Of a stretch of 64,000 nucleotides of DNA, positions 22,301 through 34,122 are shown piece by piece. Below the pieces are notes generated by a model that worked only from the letters and a program-made list of their open reading frames with translations, was not told the DNA's origin and did not search any database. Position 1 is the stretch's first letter, and the number at the start of each line of letters is the position of its first letter. This DNA comes from Phlyctochytrium arcticum (lineage: Eukaryota > Chytridiomycota > Chytridiomycetes > Chytridiales > Chytridiaceae): the NCBI GenBank assembly GCA_025602905.1, contig JAHLKI010000047.1, forward strand, positions 62,001 through 126,000, written 5' to 3'. The translations under genes were made by a program, and so were the position numbers.

Positions 22301-25300
22301 CTGGTATAGTTATAAATGCTGGTTTCTAGTTTCGGATAACCGCCTGACCAGCTATATAGGACGGAAAGCATTAGTGCCATCTCGTGGTTAACGAATGGAT
22401 CACTTGCGATTGCAACAGGCCAAAAAATTCTTGTTCACGAGAAATGGCTATCTCAGGACAAGCTACTCAATTCATCTATCCTTCCCGCAAATAGTTCAAC
22501 CACACAAAGAGACCCCAGTCATATTTTTTCGCTCGTCGATCAGAAGAACGGTCGCATGCCAGATCACCACCCACAGCTCTTGGTCCAGCATTTACTGTGG
22601 GGGAAATTTGAGTTTGTCAAGTACAGCTTGTCACTATTATACCACTTTGTCAAGCGAATGGTTGATGCGGGCCGAACTATCAAAGCGACTCCCATGCCAC
22701 TATGGCGGATATTCTCCGAGGATCAGGTACTACTTGCTTAGAGCATGCCTGGCGGATATTTCACTGAACAGATTATGTAGGTAATACCGCAGGGTGCACA
22801 ACAATACGAAGGGTTGTTTGATTTCGGCGACGAGCTAGTAGAGTAAGTCATTCCTTTCTTCGCATTTCTGAAAGCCTAATAATGTGATGTCTTGTCAGAA
22901 AGGAAGTCAAAATGGGCGAGTTTGGCGAAGCACAAGCGACCTGGTTGTCGGAACAGCTTACGCGAATCTCATTACCGGACATAACTAATATTGAGCAGAT
23001 GGCACTATTAGCTGTGATTGATACTTTGATTCAGGTACAGTTTCCATCACGCAGAGTGCTACCGGCCACATTCTGACAATGTGCGTTCAGATCGAGTCAC
23101 AGAAAAGATCCTTGGACGAAAATGGTATCCGCTACGTGCTGTTCACCCGTCTCTTCCTCTTTGCCCGAAAGACATTTCCCGCCCAAGACAAACCGGAGTC
23201 GTTGACATCTCGCGATAGTGCTTGGGCTTTCTTCAGCGAATCCCAAGACAATCTTCTTGACTTTGTCACTCAGGCGCACGATAACAAACTCACCTGGTCT
23301 GATGCAAAAGCTTTGGGGATTGGATACTGGCTTCGATCCCCCGACACGTTTCGTCGCACAATGGAAACGATTGCACGAAATCAGTACATGGGTCTAAACG
23401 ATACCCGCAATCCTGTCGATTGCTCTTTGTTGTACATGGCACTCAAAAAGAAGAATGTGGTCCTTGGTTTGTGGAAACTGGCGGGTTCACATCCGGAGCA
23501 AGCCGCCATGTTACGATTTCTAGCCAACAACTTTGAGGAAGATCGATGGAAAAGCGCTGCGTTAAAAAACGCGTTTGCTTTGCTGGGCAAGCAGCGCTAT
23601 GGTATGGACAGAAGCTACCAAACCTTGAGAATTTAGTAATTTACATATCTACCACTTGCAGAATACGCGACGGCATTTTTCTTGCTGGCCGACAAGTTGA
23701 AAGACGCAATGAATGTGTGTCTGAAGCAGTTACGAGATCCTCAGTTGGCGATTGTCATTTGCCGTTTGTACGAAGGTATGTTCCAACGGCTCGTGTGCTT
23801 CCGTGGGGCGATGTGCTGAATGAGGTCGTTAGGCGAAAACGGACCAGTACAGCTGGATACAATCACGAACGTTATTCTACCGCAAGCTTTAGAAAATGGC
23901 GATAGGTGGTTAGCGAGTATGCTGTTCACAATGATGAAGCAACGCGACAACGCTTTACTCGCAACCCTAGTAAGCTCCTGCATTTTCAATTACAGTCATG
24001 CCGTTTGCTTCCACTTATCACCCCTTTTCAGAGTGCATTGGAGGGCTTGATTCCTGAGGCCAACCCTGAAGATACTGCAAGTGTAACCAAAATCAAATGC
24101 CGTCTGTACTCCGATCCAGCCCTTCTAGTCTTGTACCATCACCTCCGACGCTCGTATCGTGCCATGCGTGTTCCGCAGTGCAGGGTCTCTCCTGACCTTG
24201 AATGCGAATTTGTCTACGGCAGCGCACAAGCTTATGAGCGGTTAGGTTGCCCTGGGTTGGCACTTGACATTCTGCAAAAGGCAGAGACAATGATTGGCCT
24301 TTACGTGGATGATGAAGCACCTGCTCAACCCAACGTCAAACCGCCATCAGATGATATTGCTGCGGGTGTGCTCGACATGGATTCATTTGGAAAAACATCA
24401 TCTTCTATATCAAAGTCAAGCGCACCGCAAGCCAGTGGCGCTTTTGACTGGGGAGAACCTGCATCAGTCGTTACAAAGAAGGAAGAGGAAAGCAGTGGTG
24501 GTATGGATTGGGGTGAACCCGTCTCGACCCAGAAACCTGCCACCAGTAATTCCGCTATAATGGATTGGGGCGAGCCCGTTTCTCAGCAGCCCCCACCGCA
24601 GCCAGGCAGTGGTGGTATGGATTGGGGCGAGCCGGTTTCTCAGCAGCCTCCGCCTCAGCCAGCCAGTGGTGGTATGGATTGGGGAGAGCCAGTTTCGCAA
24701 CAAAAGCCCAAAGCGGAAACGATGGATTGGGGAGAACCAGTTTCTAAAACATCTGCTGGCGAGTCTAGCGGGGGCATTGATTGGGGAGAGCCCATTAGTG
24801 GCGGTGGAGCAAAGAAGGACGTACTTGATGATGAGTTTGAGGCTTTCAAAAAGAGCATGGGGGGTTACGCTGCTGAAGATGAGGAGGATTTGGACATGAG
24901 TGAAGATGATGAAGAAGATGCCAAAGCCACAACCCAGACAGGGTTGTCCGATTCGAACGGAGTTCTGTCGACCCCAATAAAAAGTGGAGCAGCCCCAATA
25001 CTGGATGAACGGACCCGCTTTCGCTGCGAATTGGAAAAGCGGAATATCCGTTTGTACAAGTGGATTTTGGCTATGCGCATCGTTCAAGCCGTGTACAAAT
25101 CTATCACCGCAGTTGCTCAAAATCAGGACATCCTAAAGTCTGAAATCACTTTCCTCGATTACTTCACCTTGATTCGAGAAGGAATTCACTCATTATGTGA
25201 CATTGTTGGCATGCCTTTACAGGTGATGGATCGAATTCTGGACAGTCGGTGCCGAGAAATGGAAGCACTCGTTCCGCAAGTAGAGCTATTGCCGTTGCAT

Positions 25301-28241
25301 GGAACACTGTCTGAAAGTAGAAAGGCGGTGGAAGAGTTTGTGGTTGAGGAATGCAACACATTGACCAGGCTTGGATTGCAAGAAGGACTATCAACCGATG
25401 ATTTTCCGTATGTGGAGACATTGGCGAGAGACATATTATGGTTTTTGGCTAGATGGCATTTGCGAGTTGGTACGGAGGGCCAGAGTGGTGCTGAGTTAGA
25501 CCCGTCAATAGTGGGGCAGGCAGCAGCTACTGCCTTTGTAACCTGGACCTTATGCGCCGTCCGCATGCGAAAATTTCAAACCTTGTACTGGCTCATTGGA
25601 AATGCGGATCAACTGTTTTCTGCCTTACTCGAAAACAAAATGGACACTTTGAAAGATATACTGCTAGATCTTCTGAGTGATCGTCCAGTTGAAGGACGCC
25701 CGGGTGCGGACCCAGATGCGGAATTTGATGATCGTGCTGGACACGATAGCGAGCCGGAGGAAGAGGATTTCGTTACCCCCGATCCAATGTGGTCATTGGG
25801 CGATTCCATGCTCATGGCGGATTCTCTGACCTTAACAATATCTCTGCAACATGTTGGCATGGCGCTAGATAACTATATCGCGCAGCTGCGGGATGGGTCA
25901 AGCGGACCAGTCTGTTCTGCTGATGACATGCATGGCTTTTTGACGGACGCAGTTTTACGGAAAGTCAGTACTATGCTCTATACCATGCAGCTGGATGTTG
26001 CCAAACAGTGGAAGAAGGGACCTGTCAAAATTGGTGGGTACTTGTTTCATGTACATTATTCAAGGTTGCTGACCCAGATGTTTTAGAGAAACTGCGAAAG
26101 TTCATCTCTGACTTGGATGAAAAGTTGGTGTGGGATTTGCTACGCCGCACAGTGAGCGTCTCCAAAATGCTTGACTTTATCTTGCAAAGCAGGGACGAAG
26201 ATACCAAAGTAGCGAAATCTTCACGAACGGACTTAGGTACTGGAGAGGGAGAGGTTTGTTCATGGAGAGCGTCACCACCCACAATACTCATACTGACGAT
26301 ATCTGTAGGAACCTGCTGAGCCAAAGGCGAAACCTCAGCCCGAACTGGTCTACAAAACGAAGGATATCATTCATACCATGGCCATCAACGCTGTAAGTTT
26401 CAAGGAAGACACATTTGAGGGCTATTATTGATTGGTCTACAATAGCTTGATCACAACAATATGGCCGTTGGCCTACATCGCGGTATTCAGGAACTTGACC
26501 TTGAACATAGTCTCTGCTTTTATCAGCGTAACGGAAACAGTGAATCAGCGGAAGCGTCCAGGGCCCGCAAGTCCATCGACACGCTCCAGTCACCAATCTC
26601 TCCATCCGAAAACCGTTCGCTGCTTTTTGAAGCATTGGTAGGGAAATCTGCCTCAGTCAAGAAGCAGGACACTATGGCACGAAACCTCAGCTTTGATTCA
26701 ATGCAAAAGGCGTTGCAACAAAACATGCAGAGGCTGAGAAGGGAATGTATGTTGACGCGCTCAGAAACGTCATTTGACAATGGGTAACAAAACTTTTCAC
26801 TAGCTGTATCGCACCTCGAGCTCGATTCCGGACAGGTACTGAACGCATTACATTTTTGAAGTTTTGGCTTGAGCTAACGCGTAGGAATCTCGTAGCGGAT
26901 TTCTCATGATGTTCCAGGAGTGTCATCTTTAGCATCACATCCAACGCTAAATTACTGTGAGTTTGATAGCATCAACATTCAGAAGCCTCAGTCAGCATGC
27001 TAACGATCCCTCCAATAGATCTTGCTGGAATCAACGAAGGATCAGCCCAAAACTCAACTGTGAATTTATACCAATTCGGACAACCAAAGGATCTCGTCAC
27101 TTACACCTCTAATACCACCTCTCGCTTCACCCGTGTTCGATTTGATCCTTTCGGCGCCCGGTTCGGTGCATCGGATACCAAAGGTGACTTGCATTTGTGG
27201 CGGTTCGATGCGAGCGCACAGGCATTGGCACCGGCCCTGCGTTGGGAATGTCACAGTGTGACGAACGACTTTTTGTTTTGGGATTCTAGTAGCTTGATTG
27301 CGACGGCTGGTACGTCGACTAATCACACGTAAGTTTACATTTCGCCTTTTTGTCACAGTCAATCCTATCTAAACGACCAAACAAAGCAATGTGCGACTCT
27401 GGGATGCCTTACTACCAACTCACAAGGCCCGCATTAAATGTATGCTCGCAAAGCAAGGACCTTTGATCCATCACAGAGACTGACTTTGGCGATTTCTACT
27501 TCATAGCGTTTTCCATCGCGGAGGGCGGAGCATATTCACTCATTTACTCTGCGCGGCATCAGCGGTTGTTTGCTGGAGGAAAGAAGGGAGATATCTGTAG
27601 GTGGCCCTTTCATCTGACTTGAAGATGTTTTGCTGAAGCAGGACATGGTTTAGATGTGATTGACACAAGGCAGCGGGTAGTAGTGGATAACTTCCATGCT
27701 CATGAACAAACTGTCAAGTCTTTGGCCATTGACGACGAGAACGACTGCTTGATTTCGGGATCGACAGGAGGCGATGTCAAGGTAATTAACGAATGCAGGC
27801 AAAAAATTTGCGCTGGATTGTTAACCTTGTCTATCTTTGTAGGTTTGGAGCTTGGACACCTTCAAGGAGATGGAATCATGGACTTCGGCCCACAACTTGC
27901 CAGATCGCCATCGTCACGGAAAATCGCACCATGCTGCATCGCCGTCGGGAAGCCACATCCCGCCCCTTCCCTCATCCTCCCCAAGCATGTCGGAGGGCCG
28001 TCAGACCAGCCTACCGCATTCTGCGAGTACTGGGGGCTACACGGGGGGCGGTCTTGCTGGTGTATTATCCGGAGCCAGCGGACTTGGTGGCTCCGGTCAT
28101 GGCAGTGGCCCTCATGGTGATCGCGTGGGATTGAGCTATGGGGTTATGCAAGTTGAGGTTGTTGATGGGCGAGCGTTTACTTGTGGGGCCGACGGATGTG
28201 TCCGGCAATATCCTAGCATAGGCACTTTGGAGCTGAGTTGA
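19348..28241 (+). CDS. RAV1: RAVE-complex scaffold Rav1, Rabconnectin-3/DMXL type
   Basis: A many-exon gene. The resolved 5' exons are 19348-19437, 19505-19633, 19687-19746, 19809-19878, 19937-20039, 20101-20166, 20235-20383, 20443-20957, 21014-21574 and 21630-21929; the last exon is 27843-28241. Some junctions between 21930 and 27300 are not settled. The N-terminus is WD40-like (SLAWSPRG, RIEISSDGSFFASYGE). The Rav1 C-domain follows: GIGYWLRSPDTFRRTMETIA, YMALKKKNVVLGLWKLAGSH and NAFALLGKQRY. A linker with seven DWGEP motifs (about 24439-24800) comes next. A C-terminal WD40 propeller follows (RVRFDPFGARFGASDTKGDL, CLISGSTGGDVKVWS, TCGADGCVRQYPS). RAVE helps assemble the V1 and Vo sectors of the V-ATPase. 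The C-terminal propeller is characteristic of metazoan DMXL rather than the shorter yeast Rav1. Confidence 0.9.
24439..24800 (+). repeat. DWGEP tandem motif array inside RAV1
   Basis: Seven copies of a unit centred on DWGEP[VAI]S, separated by Gln/Pro or Ser/Gly spacers, followed by an acidic stretch (EDEEDLDMSEDDEEDA). At DNA level the copies share GATTGGGGNGAGCC and some neighbours are near-identical, indicating recent tandem expansion in an otherwise non-repetitive gene. Confidence 0.85.
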
Positions 28242-30052
28242 TCAATACAGTATGATAGACCAGATGATAGACCATGCATCTTGAGCTTGCCGTACACTCC
28301 AATTCATATGAACGATTCTGATTCTGTTCAGCACGCGACCAGTATATAGTTTTTAGGTTTGTCTGCTCGTTGAAACACCGGAAACACTCCAATGATGCAT
28401 ATCGATATTTCCAAAGGTTTGCCGGAACAGGTCGTCGTCGAGACGACGGGTTTGACAGGATCTCGCGTCTTGACGCGTGGCGGAACCGTGGATGTCCATG
28501 AAGGAAACGTAAGCGCGAATCGCGAGTCGCGCGTTGCGCCGCGCGACACATGGCGAATCGCGATCAAGGCGCTGGGCGTTGTATTGATTCAGCGAGTAGG
28601 GGCAGAAATCCCTCACTATAAAAGCAGTGGCCGTGAGCGGGTTTCCCCTTGCAATGCATTCGGCTTCAAGCAAAGACATCTGCCTGATCTTCCATTATTT
28701 GCTGAAGTAACCAGTGCTTCTGGATCGATATTAGCGGATGCCATCAAGCTGGCATCAACTGTCCCATCAGGCATCAGATGAGCGGGCTATATACGTCCCT
28801 GATTCTTGATTGAGATTCTGTCGTAACGACATTCCCATCTGCTTATCGAAGCGAAGAATCGCTGGGTCTGGGTATGATACCGAGAAATATGATACTTTGA
28901 TGATATTCGAGTAGCGACGACGGGGTTTACTCACGATTTCGAGGCCGGGGGAGGTCTGACTGGCGAATTTGGCAAATGTCGTGATTCACAGGGTGGTTGC
29001 CTTTGTTTTGTTCATGCCCAAGCTGCATGCAGAGCTTGAGAGCTGTTTTGATGCCGATCATCAACTCAATGCCAATGCCACTGGAAGTGTTCCTAGCAGG
29101 CTAGCACTGCTAGCAGCCGCTACATACAACAAATTTTAAGTTTTGCTGCAATTCGTACTAGCCCCATGCAATGCTGCAAAGCAGGAAAGTTTTATCGGCG
29201 TTGGTGACCAGACTGACCAGCTCCATATGCGACCAATGCCGACCATTCCATTCATAAAGAGATCTGGATGAGATGTTTTTTATCGCTGAGCCACAAAGCT
29301 GGTGTTGTTGTTGAAGTTGTCCCGAAAAATAAAAACGCGAGATGAAGTCTTTCCTTTGGTTACATGCAGACTTATGCGTATTACTCGAGTATATACACTT
29401 TCTGTCGTCGCTTCGAACGAGTCGAGTATCGATATGATATTTAGAGTTGTTGTTGCTGGTGGATAAACGAATGTCCCCAGTCCTCAGCGCCATGACTAAA
29501 AAGTTTTGTTGAGTTTGCCCATATCATAAATGTCGACGGATGGCGAGACGGGGAAACTCACCACAGGCAGTGCTGGATGGAATCAATTTCTGCCGGACGA
29601 CAGCTATCCAATCCACGTCCCTGGCGGCCATCGGGCCGGACTGTCAGGGAAGGTCAAAGGAGTCTGTTGGTTCCCAAGCCAGGGTCCTTGATCGGTGGTG
29701 GAGTTTTTGTTCATGGCGACAGAATCGCCAGATCACAGATTTTCCCAGTTTTCTCATGTCCATCACAGACTGCCTATCTTATGGCAGCAAAACACATCTC
29801 GCAAAATGTCATCGCCGAGTATAAAATTCTGCTGCAGTCGGCCCTTCCCTTGGTTGGTTTTTCCATAAACTCCTCGGTCGTTGCCTCCTCTTCCATCTGC
29901 AGTCCGCAGCCTTTGTCGTCGTCTTCCTCTACTATATATTAGTAGAACGGCTCGCAGCACTCTCATCTCAACAAACCCAAGTTTTGGATCTCAACGACCA
30001 CGGATTTTCCCCCTCATTTTCAACCCCATTCAAAGTTATCATCAACCTCATC
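28242..30052. other. Long intergenic region, no supported gene
   Basis: About 1.8 kb. Frames are short on both strands and have no recognisable motif. A CG-rich patch with repeated CGCGA/TCGCG words lies near 28510-28565. A TATA-like CTATATATTAG (about 29932-29942) precedes the LVIVD gene. Confidence 0.5.
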
Positions 30053-31561
30053 ATGAAGGCCGCTTTCCTCAGCACGCTTCTTATGGCTACTCTGGCATTT
30101 GCCGCACCCCCAACTCCGCCTACCAGCGATCTCCATTGCACTGGGCCCTGCCAGCAAGGAGGTGTGTATACAAAAGCCATTTATTCGATTATCTCAAAGG
30201 ACAAATGAACTCATTATTCCCAATTACTTTGTTTAGATGACAACTCCTTGATGAAGAACGTTCGCTTGCACAAGGAGGCTGCTTGGGAAGATTGCACCGG
30301 TGATTCCTTGGTTTGCCAGTACCATGGTCCCCTGAGCATGTCGGGAACTGGATCCAACCTCGCTGCCGCCAAAGTATTCCCTCGCTCTGGACCCGCCAAA
30401 TGTGTCAACGGAAAGGCTGGTGAATACCCTTGCAAAGATGTCGACCTCCTGTCCTTTACCCCCAACGCCGAGCTCGGATCCAAGGGTAACGGCAACGATA
30501 TTTGGGGCTGGGTTGATCCCGAAAGCCAGAAGGAGATCGCTATTGTCGGCAACACGGACGGATCTACCTTTGTCGACGTGACTGACCCCGCCAACCCCCT
30601 CATCTACGGACGTCTTCCATCCAACGTCAACCAACAAGTGTCATGGCGTGACATGAAGGTCTACAAGGACCATGTCTACATCTCTGCTGACGACAACCAG
30701 AACAAGCACGGCATCCAGGTCTTTGACCTTCGAACCCTCCGCACTCTCACCCCAGTCAAACCCGGCCAAACCCCTCCCACTCTCACCGCCTTGAAGACGT
30801 ACCGCGAAGTCGGCAGCACTCACAACGTGGTTATCAACGAAGACAGTGGTTTCGCCTACTTTGTCGGTTCCAAGACTTGCCGCGGTGGTCTTCACATGAC
30901 CGACATTCGTGACCCCGCCAACCCCAAGTTTGTAGGATGTGCCGACACTGACGGATACACTCACGATGCCCAAGTTGTCAACTACAAGGGACCCGACAGT
31001 CGCTACAAGGGTGCTGAGATTGCCATGGCCAGTAACGAGGACACCCTCACCGTCTGGGATGTCTCCAACAAGTCCAATGTCACTCAAGTGTCCCGCACCA
31101 CCTACAAGGGCGCTGCCTACACTCACCAGGGTTGGTTTACCGAGGACCAAGCCTACTTCCTGGTCGACGATGAGTTGGACGAGAAGAATGCCAAGGCTGG
31201 ATCCAAGCAGACCAAGACTTACATCTGGGATGTCCGTGACTTGAAGAAGCCCGTCCACATTGGTACCTACTCCGCTGCCGTCGAATCCATTGATCACAAC
31301 TTGTACGTCAAGGGCAACTACGCCTACCTTGCCAACTACGGCTCCGGTCTCCGCATCCTCGACATTACCAATGTTGCCAAGGCTGAGTTGAAGGAGCACG
31401 CCTTCTTTGATGTCACCCCCGAGCGCAACGTTGCCGAATTCGAAGGATCATGGAGTAACTACCCTTACTTCCCCTCCGGAAACGTTATCGTTCAATCCAT
31501 CGAGCGTGGTTTCTTTGTCGTCCGCCCCACCACCATCCCCGCCGCCGTTAAGAAGTGCTAA
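30053..31561 (+). CDS. Secreted LVIVD/choice-of-anchor-B beta-propeller protein, copy 1
   Basis: Exon 1 is 30053-30161 and exon 2 is 30237-31561; the intron splits an Asp codon (QQGDDNSL). The product is 477 residues. A signal peptide (MKAAFLSTLLMATLAFA) is followed by a Cys-containing segment LHCTGPCQQG. The body has the marks of the choice-of-anchor B/LVIVD repeat family: NDIWGWVDPESQKEIAIVGN, STFVDVTDPANPLIYGRLPS, SWRDMKVYKDHVYISAD, HGIQVFDLRTLR, THNVVINEDSGFAYFVGSK and NLYVKGNYAYLANYGSGLRI. These are secreted six- to seven-bladed propellers of unknown role, common in bacteria and found in fungi. It is in tandem with copy 2 at 32645, suggesting local duplication. The enzymatic role, if any, is unknown. 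Confidence 0.92.
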
Positions 31562-32644
31562 ACATCCGTTGATCGGTCTGTTCAGTGGTTTATCTGCTAT
31601 CCTTGTAAATACCTTCTTGGTGATATAGACTGGCCTTGATGGCTGCCCTCCCCCCCTGACTTATTTTTTGTATCTCTCCTCTTTGTCCCCATTTCTATGA
31701 ACACTGCTTCCTATATCTCTGTATCTTGTTGCATGGATAAACACTTGATATCTTCAATATACCAACCCATCGCAACACCAACTTCTCTTACCATTAATTG
31801 CCGACTATATAACTGCAAGTTCCGCTCTTTGCTCTCACTCAACTTCAGAATCGGCGCTGTTTTATTTATTCACCGCTAAGAGTACAACGACATTGCTTTT
31901 AATTTAGCAGGAAGGTTTATAACTACAACATTCCGTTCGCCATTCGACGTGGATAATTGTGCGAACTCCCAGATCTTGGAAAAGAACAGAACAAACCACG
32001 ACATTTTCTGAGCGGGACAATTCGTGAAATCGAATCTCGGCCTTGGAGCAGTGGAACAGGTACGATCTGGCGTTCAGGCAGTTGAAAGCTGAAAGCACCA
32101 CTCATGTTGCACCCGGATGCACCGCATCACAGATCCTAGCACCGATCATCGCGACAAATCTTCAATTATAAATTCGAAAATAATGGAGAAAAATGTCGGA
32201 CTTTCGTGAAATCGTGAGATGCCCTGGCGGAATCACAATCGCATTAAAAAATAAAATCTGAGTGCAGTATTTGTTAGTAACTTCTGCATCCCTTCAATCT
32301 GTGGACAATGGAAGGGCGGCTAAGCTTGCGGAATTGTTCATGGCGAGAGCTTGTGCACCCGGCGAACTGCCAAGTGCACTCCGCGTACGGTTACTGAGAT
32401 CAAGGCTTTCCATCGAGTCAATCGGATATAAAAATGGCAGACATGCCAGATTTCCTTCCACATCCTGCAACTTGGCCGTCGATTTCATTCTCCTTGTTCA
32501 CCGGAAAAACCTCATATTCGAAATCGGTCGAGCCCCTTGCATCACACAAGTTCTTCCATCCGACCCGGTTCAAATTCCAGTCAAGAGATCGACTTTATAT
32601 TCAAATTCATTGATTCTTTTTCAAAAACCAGCTTGTTTTCCATC
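31562..32644. other. Intergenic between LVIVD copies
   Basis: About 1.1 kb containing the 3' UTR of copy 1 and the promoter of copy 2, including TTTATATTCAAATTC near 32593. No other gene is supported. Confidence 0.5.
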
Positions 32645-34122
32645 ATGAAGGCGGCAGTCCTCAGTACGCTTCTTATGGCCACCCTGGCCTTGGCCGCCCC
32701 TCCATCCCCACCCGTTAAAGAGCTTCATTGCACCGGATCTTGCCGACAAGGAGGTAATTATTCTTTCATTTTGGTTCTAATTTGGAGCATTCTCGAAATC
32801 TAACTGGATGTTGTTATGTAGATGAAAATTCTTTGATGGAGACGGTTCGCAATCTAAAGATTGCGGCATGGGAAGAATGCACGTCGGATTCGCTCGTCTG
32901 CAGATACCCCAACCCACTCAGCGCTGGTGCCAATCTTGTCGGCAATGACGAGCCCAAGATTGTCCGGGCTGGACCCGCCAAGTGTGTCGATGGAAAAGCT
33001 GGCGAATACCCCTGCAAGGATGTAGACCTCTTGTACTTTATTCCCAACTGGGAGATGGGCTCAGAGGGCAGAGGAAACGATATCTGGGGTTGGGTAGATC
33101 CCGAGAGCAAAAAGGAGATTGCCATTGTCGGCACAACGGACGGATCCGCCTTTATTGACATCACCGAACCTACCAACCCCCTCATCTACGGACGTCTTCC
33201 CTCTAATGTCAAGGAAAAGGTCATTTGGCGTGACATGAAGGTCTACAAGGACCACGTTTTCATTTCGGCGGATGACAAGACTGACCAGCACGGCATCCAA
33301 ATCTTCGACCTCCGGGCCCTTCGCACTCTGACACCCGTCACCCCCGGCGAGACTGTTCCCCTCCTCACCGCCTTGAAGACCTACCGCGAAGTCGGCAAAA
33401 CTCACAATGTAGTCATCAATGAAGACAGTGGTTTCGCCTACTTTGTCGGTTCCAAGACTTGCCAAGGCGGACTCCACATGACTGACATTAGCGACCCCGC
33501 CAACCCCAAGTTTGCCGGCTGCGCCGACACTGACGGATACACGCACGATGCCCAAGCGGTTACTTACAAAGGTCCCGACAGCCGCTTCCAAGGAAAAGAA
33601 ATCGTCGCCGCCAGCAACGAGGATACGCTCACCATCTGGGATGTCTCCGACAAGGCCAACGTCACCATGTTATCCCGCACGACATACCAGGGCGCTGCCT
33701 ACACTCACCAAGGATGGTTTACCGAAGACCACGCCTACTTCCTGAGCGATGACGAGCTCGATGAGAACAAGGCTGCCGCAGGATCCAAGCAGACCAAGAC
33801 TTACATCTGGGACATGAAGGATTTGACCAAGCCAGTAAACACTGGCGTGTACGTTGCTGCCATGGAATCGATCGACCACAACTTGTACGTCAAGGGCAAC
33901 TACGCCTACCTTGCCAACTACGGCTCCGGTCTACGCATTCTCGACCTTCACAACATATCCACGGCTGAGCTGAAGGAGCACGCTTTCTTCGATGTCTCCC
34001 CCGAGCGCGACGCTGCCCAATTCGAGGGATCATGGAGTAACTACCCTTACTTCCCATCTGGAAACGTCGTCATTCAGTCCATTGAGCGAGGTTTCTTCGT
34101 CGTACGACCCACAACCGTTTAA
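32645..34122 (+). CDS. Secreted LVIVD/choice-of-anchor-B beta-propeller protein, copy 2
   Basis: Exon 1 is 32645-32753 and exon 2 is 32822-34122, giving 469 residues. The intron position and phase are the same as in copy 1. The signal peptide is MKAAVLSTLLMATLALA, then LHCTGSCRQG. Long blocks match copy 1, for example WRDMKVYKDHVF, NEDSGFAYFVGSKTC and NLYVKGNYAYLANYGSGLRI. The region after the signal peptide (residues about 45-75) diverges most. It lacks the final few residues seen in copy 1 and ends at VRPTTV. Its 3' half is the closest relative of the decayed fragments at 39886-40372 and 44240-44744. The function is unknown. Confidence 0.92.

Noticed and set aside
28392..28781. 129-residue frame in the RAV1-LVIVD gap
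   Set aside because: No domain, signal peptide or compositional support; overlapping frames of similar length exist on the other strand.
30641..31399. 252-residue frame antisense to LVIVD copy 1
   Set aside because: Arises from low stop frequency opposite a biased coding sequence. The sense frame has clear family motifs.
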